A DNA stretch of 64,000 nucleotides from Vulcanimicrobiota bacterium (GTDB lineage: Bacteria > Vulcanimicrobiota > Xenobia > Xenobiales > JADMJV01): contig JAHBVR010000008.1 in the NCBI GenBank assembly GCA_019637395.1, positions 269,070 through 333,069 on the forward strand, read 5' to 3'. The position numbers and the translations under genes were made by a program. Shown here piece after piece: positions 1 to 6,457 of this stretch; the stretch's first letter is position 1, and each line of letters begins with the position of its first letter. The notes beneath the pieces are model-generated. The model saw only the letters and a program-made list of their open reading frames with translations. It ran no database searches and was not told where the DNA came from.

Positions 1-56
1 AGTAGAGCCAGGGAGAGGAGCACGGCAAGGACTTTGAGCATGTCAGGCGGTTTCGT

Positions 57-347
57 TTGAGTTTACTGGGTTTCCTGGGTGGCGGCGAAATAGGGCGTGG
101 GAATGACGAGTTTGTGGGTCTGGCCTGGCTGCAGGGGCGGGATCGTTTCTTCTATGTGAACGGGATCCCAGATGTGGGGGCCGTCGAACCCATGGCCATC
201 CAGTCATGGACGAGTCTGATCGGGCAGGTGGAAGGCGAGTGCCAAAGCCTGCGGCGCGAATTCGCCAACCAACTGAACCTGCTGCAACTGCAAGAGCGCA
301 GGCGCTGGGGTGGGGGAGACTATCCGCCCGGCTCAGGGCGAAGATGA
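57..347 (+). CDS. Small hypothetical protein (uncertain)
   Basis: A 96-codon frame starts at TTG, with an AGGCGG Shine-Dalgarno-like sequence 6 nt upstream. It has G-rich first codon positions and C/G-rich third positions, as real genes here do. The product would be a 96-residue soluble protein with an aromatic N-terminal half and a charged amphipathic helix from about residue 48 to 82. No family was recognised. The opposite strand also shows short open stretches, including a signal-peptide-like start at position 41 running off the left edge, so the strand assignment is not secure. It ends 30 nt before the next gene and could be cotranscribed with it. Confidence 0.35.
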   Translation: MSLLGFLGGGEIGRGNDEFVGLAWLQGRDRFFYVNGIPDVGAVEPMAIQSWTSLIGQVEGECQSLRREFANQLNLLQLQERRRWGGGDYPPGSGRR

Positions 348-377
348 TTTTGCCCTTGGGAAAGCCAAGGGGTTGGG

Positions 378-1571
378 ATGAAATGGTTGGCTTTAGTCCT
401 TGCAATTGTGCTCTCATCCCCGGTTCTGGCCCAACGGGACGAACTACCTCTACGAGCGGCCGAGCGGTTGCTGCCTCGGCTCCCGGAAGCGGCTCGCCTG
501 CAATTGATCCAGGCTTGGGTCCGTCGAGGCCAGGCCGAGCCGGTTCGGCGCCTGCAAGGCCGTCTGGCCGATCCCCGACTGGCCATGCAAGGCCGCTGCT
601 GGCTGGCCCTGTTGGACTCAAGCATCAGCTTTCCGAAAATGGACCACCGGCTGGCCCGGCAACTCTTATTGGGCGCCCCCAGTCCGCCGGCCGCCCGGCG
701 CTTGCTGGCCGCCCACCCGTTACCGCCTCAACAGCTTGTGGAGTCGGCCAAGGCTCATCCCCGGCCGGAGGTGGCCGCTGAAATCCTCCGTTTGGCTCGG
801 AGTCTTAAGGCCACCGACGCGGATGAGCTGGCGCGGGGCTACCTGGCCTTGGATGATCAGGCCAGCGCCCGGACCTGGATGGAGGGCAAGATCGTCTTCA
901 GCCCGGCGGTGGCGGAATGGCTCGGATTGCATGAACGTGCCGAGCAGTTGACCGAGGAGCCTGCTCTGCGCACTCATGAAAATCAGGTCTGGAACCGCCA
1001 GGGCTGCGCCGAGCGAGTGGTGATCCTGCTGGGAATGGGCCGCCAGGCCCAGGCGGAAGAGCTGATGAGGCGCAAACTGGTCGGTGCCCAAGATCTGGAG
1101 TCGGCGGCGGAGCGCTTGAAAAATCAGCGGCTGCGCCTGGTTGTGGCGCGAACGGTCGGCGATGAGGAGCATCTGGCGCTACTGCAATTGCAACATGCCT
1201 CGCCGGCGGAAACACAGGCCATCATGGAGCATGTCAACAAGTTGGGCGAGCAGGGAATTGAGACAGCCATCACCTTGTCTCTCTTGAATCAACTTGCGCC
1301 CAAGACCACGCGCGAAACCTACGCCAATGTTTATAAAGCTGCCGACGATTCGACCTACAATTGCCTTTCAATCGAAGGAACGCGCGAATTGTCCTACTCC
1401 TTTTCGCAGGCCAAAAACGAGTGGTGGCCTTCGCAGGTGATGAAAAAAGTGCTCAGTGATTCAGACCCCGGCCGAAAGTTTAAAACCCTGGTACGACTCG
1501 CGGGCTACTATCCGAGTCAGAAATGGCCGATTGTGGCCGAGGACCTGCCGTTTCTGGACAAGCTGAAGTGA
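378..1571 (+). CDS. Secreted protein of unknown function
   Basis: The 397-residue product begins with a clear Sec signal peptide (MKWLALVLAIVLSSPVLA, cleavage expected after residue 18). The mature part is almost entirely helical, rich in Leu, Arg, Ala and Glu, with arrays such as RAAERLLPRLPEAARL that look like degenerate helical repeats of HEAT or TPR type. I did not recognise a named domain. An AAGGGG Shine-Dalgarno sequence precedes the ATG. It is followed after 77 nt by the Sec-targeted FlgG-like protein on the same strand, so the two may act together in the cell envelope. That link is inference from position only. Confidence 0.85.
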   Translation: MKWLALVLAIVLSSPVLAQRDELPLRAAERLLPRLPEAARLQLIQAWVRRGQAEPVRRLQGRLADPRLAMQGRCWLALLDSSISFPKMDHRLARQLLLGAPSPPAARRLLAAHPLPPQQLVESAKAHPRPEVAAEILRLARSLKATDADELARGYLALDDQASARTWMEGKIVFSPAVAEWLGLHERAEQLTEEPALRTHENQVWNRQGCAERVVILLGMGRQAQAEELMRRKLVGAQDLESAAERLKNQRLRLVVARTVGDEEHLALLQLQHASPAETQAIMEHVNKLGEQGIETAITLSLLNQLAPKTTRETYANVYKAADDSTYNCLSIEGTRELSYSFSQAKNEWWPSQVMKKVLSDSDPGRKFKTLVRLAGYYPSQKWPIVAEDLPFLDKLK

Positions 1572-1648
1572 GTAGCCGTCCCCTGTCGGTCGCTGTTGTT
1601 TACGCTTCGGTAACGTGAACTTGGGAGCTGGCTGGCTAAGGTGGATGT

Positions 1649-2971
1649 ATGCGACTTTTGTGGATTGTGTGGCTGCTGCTGATCCTTCCGGCCGGGGCCG
1701 ACCTGGCCGGGGAATTGTGCCGGGCCTGCCGGCGCGATCCGGTCTTTTATCGGGCCTGCCTGGAGAATCTTGGCAATCATTATACGCCCGGCTATCAGGC
1801 TTATGAACTGCTGGACGCGACCGGGCCCTTGCGCTTGCGCACCGAACCGGGAATTTTGTTCAGCAGCGATGGAGAGCTGGATTTGGCTCTGCAGGGTCCG
1901 GGCTATTTCCAATTGAGCGACAATTTGCTGGTACGTTCGGCGCCGTTTTGTGCGCGCCGGGGGCGGCTGTGCACGCTGGACGGCCGGGCCTTGATGGGAC
2001 CGCTGGGCCTGCCTGAGCGGGCGGTGGGTCTCGAGGTCGACCCTCAGGGAGAGCTCAGCGGCGCGCGTTGGGACGGCGACGGCAAGCCGGAAGTCTGGGG
2101 CCGGCTGCGGATTGTGACAGTTGACCATCCGGAATGGTTGGCCCATTCTCAGGGGTATTTGAAAACCACCGTCCGCTCGGGCCCGGTCCGTCCCGCCCTT
2201 TCCACCCGGGTGTTGTCGCACAAACTGGAGTTGAGCAATTGTCCGGCTTTGGAGCAGCAGAAGACGGCCCAGGCCTTGATGCGCCTGGCCGACAGCAGCG
2301 GCGGGGCGGCGCGGCATGACCTGCTCAAGGTGCTGCGGGAACATTCCCGGCTGTTGCGGGCCAGTCTGGACAACCTGCGCGGCGTGGATGTGCCCGGGTT
2401 TCGAGCCAATGATGTGTTGGTGCGGCGCGGCTCGCGTTTTCGGCTACGCTCCAACAGGGGGCAACTGCACGAGACCAAGGACCCTTATAACCTGGCCATC
2501 GACGGCAATGGGTTTTTTGTGCTGCAGGGCGGGCTGCTGACCCGAGACGGATCCTTCGAAATGAACCGGGAAGGATTGCTGGCCGGCCATGATGGCCGCT
2601 GTCTGCTTGCAAATGGGGCCGAGCCGCTGCGGATTCCAGCCGATATGTCAGATATTGAGGTGAAAGGGGACGGAAAAGTCTGTGGCACCCGCCTGAACGG
2701 TGATGGCAAACCCGAGTACATTGCTTCGATTGCCCTGGCCATGGTGCCTGAGCCGGGCTGGTTGGAACGGGTGGGAACACACCTGCGGGTGACCCGCGAG
2801 TCGGGCGAATATCAGTTGAAAACCCCGGGTGCAAACGGTGCGGGGGTGCTAGCCCAGGGTTATCTGGAGGCGTCCAATTTAGGGGTGGTGGAACAGGTCA
2901 AAACCCTGCAGGCGCTGCGCAATTACGCGAAATTGTTGGGCTTGCCGTTGGATGATGACCTTCAACCTTAG
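1649..2971 (+). CDS. Sec-exported tandem FlgF/FlgG-like (flagellar rod/hook module) protein
   Basis: 440 residues. Residues 1-18 are a Sec signal peptide. Two copies of a flagellar basal-body rod/hook module follow. Copy 1 (about 30-175) has ENLGNHYTPGYQ and LDLALQGPGYFQL. Copy 2 (about 225-430) has LDNLRGVDVPGFRANDV, YNLAIDGNGFFVL and LLTRDGSFEMNREG, matching the FlgG N-terminal 'NNLANxxTxGF' and 'AIDGxGFFxV...TRDGSF' signatures, and ends with a FlgG-like LEASNLGVVEQ helix. Each copy also holds a GDGKPE loop (about 143-148 and 351-356). True rod and hook proteins leave through the flagellar type III apparatus without a Sec signal, so a signal peptide plus duplication is odd. It has a good ribosome site (AAGGTGG). 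It could be an adapted periplasmic or surface fibre protein. The family match is strong; the role is unknown. Confidence 0.8.
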   Translation: MRLLWIVWLLLILPAGADLAGELCRACRRDPVFYRACLENLGNHYTPGYQAYELLDATGPLRLRTEPGILFSSDGELDLALQGPGYFQLSDNLLVRSAPFCARRGRLCTLDGRALMGPLGLPERAVGLEVDPQGELSGARWDGDGKPEVWGRLRIVTVDHPEWLAHSQGYLKTTVRSGPVRPALSTRVLSHKLELSNCPALEQQKTAQALMRLADSSGGAARHDLLKVLREHSRLLRASLDNLRGVDVPGFRANDVLVRRGSRFRLRSNRGQLHETKDPYNLAIDGNGFFVLQGGLLTRDGSFEMNREGLLAGHDGRCLLANGAEPLRIPADMSDIEVKGDGKVCGTRLNGDGKPEYIASIALAMVPEPGWLERVGTHLRVTRESGEYQLKTPGANGAGVLAQGYLEASNLGVVEQVKTLQALRNYAKLLGLPLDDDLQP

Positions 2972-3096
2972 GGCGGTGGTAGGCCTGCCGTCCAGGCGCA
3001 GTCCGATCGTGCCTCCGCCGCCGGTCCCGGGTTGGAAGCTTACGACCGTAAGCGTGCCAGAATTGCCGGTGGTGTAAGCGAAACCGGCCTGGAAAT

Positions 3097-3120
3097 AAAA
3101 AAGCCCGCCGGGCAGCGGGC
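3097..3120 (-). terminator. Rho-independent terminator for the PLD-like gene
   Basis: Read leftward, GCCCGC-TGCCCG-GCGGGC forms a six-base GC stem followed directly by six U residues (the A run at 3097-3102 on the plus strand). It starts 7 nt past the stop codon of the leftward gene ending at 3127. Confidence 0.75.
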
Positions 3121-3126
3121 TTCGGG

Positions 3127-3681
3127 CTACTTTGGGCCCGGCATGTTCCAGTCGTCACGAAAATGCCTGTTGAGGTCGATGTTGGTCTTGGCCTGCCAAT
3201 CGCGGGGCGGGAAGTTGAAGTCGCCCACCAACCAGTGGTCTTTGTCCACGTCGCTACTCTGACTTCGCCAGTTATCTACACCGAGAATGCTTGCCTTGCC
3301 GTCGAAGATCATCATCTTCTCGTGCAAAATCGGGGGTGCAGGCGGCACGTCTTTTTTATCGATGAGGTCAATTCCGGCCTCGCTCAGAGCCTGGCGCGAC
3401 TCGTCCGTCAGCTTTTCCAGGTCTTCGCCTCTCAGCGTCCAGGAGATCTTGCTGTCGGCCTTCACGGCTTGCGACGTCTCCACCGGCACCATCAGGTGGG
3501 CCTCAAATTCGCCGGCGCGCAGGCCCTTGGCCATTTGGGCCAACTGGCTGGCCTGCTCGTTGACGTCTGGAGCCGGCACTTCGTAGGTAAAGATTTCCAT
3601 CGGCATCTGTTCTTTGCCGTCGACAGTCAGCGACTTGCGCCGCATCAACGGATCCGGGGCTTTGGCCGACCCTAAGTTCAC
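3127..3681 (-). CDS. Phospholipase D-like protein, single HKD motif, possibly truncated
   Basis: The 184-residue frame starts at GTG. About residue 120 it shows HEKMMIFDGKASILGVDNW, a phospholipase D HKD motif (HxK, then D after several residues, then the Gly-Val-x-Asn strand) as found in cardiolipin synthases, nucleases and phosphodiesterases. PLD enzymes normally carry two such motifs or dimerise; only the second-type motif is present here, and the N-terminal part (residues 1-100) is not recognisable. The frame stays open for about 26 codons upstream of the GTG, so the true start is unsure. The upstream 500 bp is a patchwork of broken frames, so this may be the 3' part of a decayed gene. 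A canonical terminator follows. Confidence 0.55.
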   Translation of the reverse strand: MNLGSAKAPDPLMRRKSLTVDGKEQMPMEIFTYEVPAPDVNEQASQLAQMAKGLRAGEFEAHLMVPVETSQAVKADSKISWTLRGEDLEKLTDESRQALSEAGIDLIDKKDVPPAPPILHEKMMIFDGKASILGVDNWRSQSSDVDKDHWLVGDFNFPPRDWQAKTNIDLNRHFRDDWNMPGPK

Positions 3682-3798
3682 TTCACGTATCGGGCACCCT
3701 TCGCCACGGGCGCCCGAGCTGCCTGCCCAAGTTTTAGCTATCGAGATAGGTGAGCACCTGCCACGACGGCGAAATCAAAGTCGCCAATGGTTGGAGTG

Positions 3799-4170
3799 CT
3801 ACAGAATCTTTAGCTGCTGCAGCCAGCCGCTGGCGCCGGCCTCCTTGCGGCGATACTGGGAATCTTCCACCAATCCGTAGGGCGACTTGACTTTGAAATC
3901 CAGCATCTCGGTGACGTTATTGCTCCACAGGCCATGCTTGTAGGTGTGTCGGGCAGTGGTGACGGTGCCGCCATCCTTTGGCTCGGCCCTTGCCGTCGGT
4001 GGCGTAGGAGGCGGGCCTTGCTTCTCCGCGGGCTGGGGAGCCGAATACCCGGATTTCAAGGATACGGTGCCCGACCCGCTCCAACAGCGCTTTCTTGAGG
4101 TCGCCAGCGGCCTGTGCGATGCCTATCCGCGTAGTCTCTCCTGGCCCGGCTGGACCCCGACGAAGTCTCT
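3799..4170 (-). pseudogene. Gene fragments, including a nucleotidyltransferase-like motif
   Basis: No intact gene fits this stretch. One leftward frame (about 4140 down to 4020) reads KKALLERVGHRILEIRVFGS followed by PARGEARPAS, close to the GSxARGEA active-site loop of MNT/KNTase-type minimal nucleotidyltransferases. The DxD that should follow is lost. A second leftward frame (4059 down to 3799, TTG start) encodes 86 residues, Pro-rich at first, ending in EAGASGWLQQLKIL. The two frames overlap out of register, as expected of frameshifted remains. It sits between the PLD-like gene and the FlhA-like gene. Confidence 0.3.
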
Positions 4171-4172
4171 TG

Positions 4173-4886
4173 TCAGGGTTCGAGCATGACGGCCAGGATG
4201 GGTGGGGTGATCAGGTAGTCGGGGCGCATGGGACGGCCCAGCTCGGTCTCTTCCAGCAGCACCTCCAGCAACGCGGGCAGTCGGGTCAGGGAGAAGCGTT
4301 CTTTGAGCAACAGGCGCAGCAGCTTGAGGAGCAATTCCTGGTCCAGGTAGCGGAGGGCTTCGTCGGCCAGATCGGGATCGCTCACTTCCATCTCGGCCAG
4401 GGTGTCGCGCAACTCGGCGCGGGTAAAGAACTTCCAGAAGAAGTTGGGCAGTTCCGTCTGCATTCGCGAGCAGATGAGCCCGGAGCCGTAGTAGCTGGTG
4501 CATAACTCCTCGCGCTGCAGCCGTTCCATTTGTTCCGGGTCGAGGCGGTCGCGCATGAGTATCCGGCGGCGGAAGCGCAAACACCACTCCTGCGGGTCCA
4601 GGTTATAGCTGGTGGAGATTTTGACGGCCGGGATGATGATGCCGGTGGTTTGTTGCAGATAGGCGCGCAGATTGATCAGGGAGTTGTGGAGGATGACCCC
4701 CTGGCCGAATTTCTCCAACTTGGAAAGCAACACACCCAGCTCCAATTCGAGAGCGGGCCGAGATGCACCGAGCGGACCTTCGATGCGGCGGGGGAGTTCG
4801 CGTTGGTGGCGGACCAAATATTCGTGAGCTATGAAGACTTCTTCGCAGATGTCGCATTGAAAAATTCGCCGTCGTGGTCTATCCAT
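4173..4886 (-). CDS. Free-standing FlhA/FHIPEP cytoplasmic-domain-like protein
   Basis: 237 residues with no membrane segment. Residues 10-13 (CDIC) followed by His21 and His27 suggest a small zinc-binding knuckle. From about residue 45 it resembles the cytoplasmic domain of FlhA/InvA-type export gates: LELELGVLL with a following helix, TGIIIPAVKIS (the 'GIVxPxVxI' segment), YNLDPQEWCLRFR (the 'LxPxEYxIxxxG' segment), and near the C-terminus LLLKERFSLTRLPALLEVLLE, which matches the 'LLxExVSIRDLxxILE' region. The eight-helix membrane half of FlhA is absent. It is the last gene of a leftward cluster behind two MuiA-like genes (44 nt gap). The family match is good for the central and C-terminal parts; the function is unknown. 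Confidence 0.65.
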   Translation of the reverse strand: MDRPRRRIFQCDICEEVFIAHEYLVRHQRELPRRIEGPLGASRPALELELGVLLSKLEKFGQGVILHNSLINLRAYLQQTTGIIIPAVKISTSYNLDPQEWCLRFRRRILMRDRLDPEQMERLQREELCTSYYGSGLICSRMQTELPNFFWKFFTRAELRDTLAEMEVSDPDLADEALRYLDQELLLKLLRLLLKERFSLTRLPALLEVLLEETELGRPMRPDYLITPPILAVMLEP

Positions 4887-4930
4887 TGGCGTAGTTTAAC
4901 TTAGCTTCAAGAGGTTCGCCGTGAAATGCG

Positions 4931-6457
4931 TTACGCTGTGACCACTTCCTTCCGGCGCCTTAGCGAGTAAGCCAGCTTGAGGTGATGGCGAGCGCGAGCT
5001 CCCAGCTCCACCGTCCAATTGATGAAGCCGTTGGCGTCCGGAGCCGCTCCCGGGCTGCTGTTCTTAGAGTCGAAGACGACTTCCACTTGCTTCAACTCGG
5101 ACACCGGGATGCGCTCGATGACCTTGATGGCGTGACTTTCCGAGGAAAGATTGGAGAGCGTGAGCTCTACCGTGTGTTTGACGCGCATCCAACCGCCCAG
5201 GATGTCGTCTTTCTCTTCGTTGCCCTGACGGGTTTGGCGCACCACCCGAACCGAGGGCAACGGTCCCCAGCCCAGTGTGAAGGGCTCGGCGGCGGCTACA
5301 TAGTCAAGGCTGCCGCGGCCGATCCATCCGGATTCGCGAATCAAGTCCACCGGGCCGGCCAAGAGCGGGTCGCTGGAGGTATTGCGCTGCCGGCTTTTCT
5401 GCACCACCTCCGAGCAGACTTCGCCCATGAGCACGTTCTCCAGCTCGGTCTCGCAGGCGAAAGTCGACAGGGCCACGCGCACGGGCTGGCCGTGGCTGGG
5501 AATGGTCGACTTTTGACTGGCGCGCAGGTGAACGGCCTGGCCTCCGTCGTCGATGCCGGGTACTTCGCCGGCCCGCTCGGCCGGGGCCATGCCGCCCAGT
5601 TCCGCCGAGGGTAGCTCGAAGATCTCCTGGTCGCGCTCGGCCACCACCACTTCGGTGCTCTTCTTTTGCGTGCGCAGAGTGTCTGGTTCCGGTTTGGGAG
5701 GTTCGTTGCCCAGGCTGAAACGCTGGGTGGAAAAGACCAGGTCGACCTCGTTCCAGTCCTCTCCGGTATTTTGCCAGCAAGTGGCTTCGCTGTGAAATTC
5801 CAGGCCGGCGGCCGTCAGCACGGCGCGATGCGAGGGGCGCCAGCAGGCGCAGGGCAGACTGTATTCCAGACGCAGTTGCACGGACTGAGCGGTGGGGGAT
5901 TCTACTTCTAAAAAGACCTCGGTGATGGTTTCGGGGCCGGGGGAGGCGGGTTGGGTGGGCCTGAATCCCTCTTGTCCGAGCGCTTCCAGAGCCACTTCCA
6001 GGCGGTGCCGCTCCTCCACCAGGTGTTCTTTCCAGCGGGCCAGTTCGGCGAGTTGCTCTTCCCATTCGGCCGTATCATCCACGCCCCAGGCCACTTGCTT
6101 GCAGATTTCGCGGGTCAGCTCTTCGAAAAAGCTGGAGGCCGATTGCACTTCGCGCTCGTTCAGCAGCATTTGTTCTTGTAAGGTCCTACGCCGGCGTTGG
6201 CGCTCCAGGCCCGGTCCGGGCTCCTCGGGAGGAAGGGGCGCCGGTGGCGGGGCTAAGCAGCGTTCCACACTGACTTGAATCACCCTGGCGCTGCCTTTCA
6301 GCTGGGCGCTCAGGGTCTTGTCGACCAACAGGGGAGAAACCTCTTCCAGGCGCCAGCGACTGCGACCGGCCGGCACTTCCAACTGGCCCTGACGGCGCAC
6401 GTAGGCACGATCTTCCAAGAGCGTGACGCGAGCGATGGGAGCTTGCAAAGGCAGCAT
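4931..6457 (-). CDS. MuiA-like protein (DUF4140/DUF4139), paralogue 1
   Basis: 508 residues. The N-terminus (IARVTLLEDRAYVRRQGQLE) is the DUF4140 strand pattern that opens the mucoidy inhibitor MuiA family. A charged coiled-coil segment (about 85-160) follows, and then the beta-rich DUF4139 region (LRLEYSLPCACWRPSHRAVL near 200; TGEDWNEVDLVFST near 237), ending in repeated beta strands. No signal peptide is visible. Its ATG overlaps the TAA of the upstream paralogue by one base (TAATG) and has a GGAGGG ribosome site, so the two are translationally coupled. The biochemical role of the family is not established; neighbours suggest an envelope-related complex, which is inference. Confidence 0.85.
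   Translation of the reverse strand: MLPLQAPIARVTLLEDRAYVRRQGQLEVPAGRSRWRLEEVSPLLVDKTLSAQLKGSARVIQVSVERCLAPPPAPLPPEEPGPGLERQRRRRTLQEQMLLNEREVQSASSFFEELTREICKQVAWGVDDTAEWEEQLAELARWKEHLVEERHRLEVALEALGQEGFRPTQPASPGPETITEVFLEVESPTAQSVQLRLEYSLPCACWRPSHRAVLTAAGLEFHSEATCWQNTGEDWNEVDLVFSTQRFSLGNEPPKPEPDTLRTQKKSTEVVVAERDQEIFELPSAELGGMAPAERAGEVPGIDDGGQAVHLRASQKSTIPSHGQPVRVALSTFACETELENVLMGEVCSEVVQKSRQRNTSSDPLLAGPVDLIRESGWIGRGSLDYVAAAEPFTLGWGPLPSVRVVRQTRQGNEEKDDILGGWMRVKHTVELTLSNLSSESHAIKVIERIPVSELKQVEVVFDSKNSSPGAAPDANGFINWTVELGARARHHLKLAYSLRRRKEVVTA

Noticed and set aside
1-41. Signal-peptide-like start (MLKVLAVLLSLALL) of a leftward gene leaving the window
   Set aside because: There are only 13 codons and no ribosome site. 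In-phase antisense of Glu/Lys/His-rich codons gives Leu/Val-rich sequence by chance, so it is kept only as an open question.
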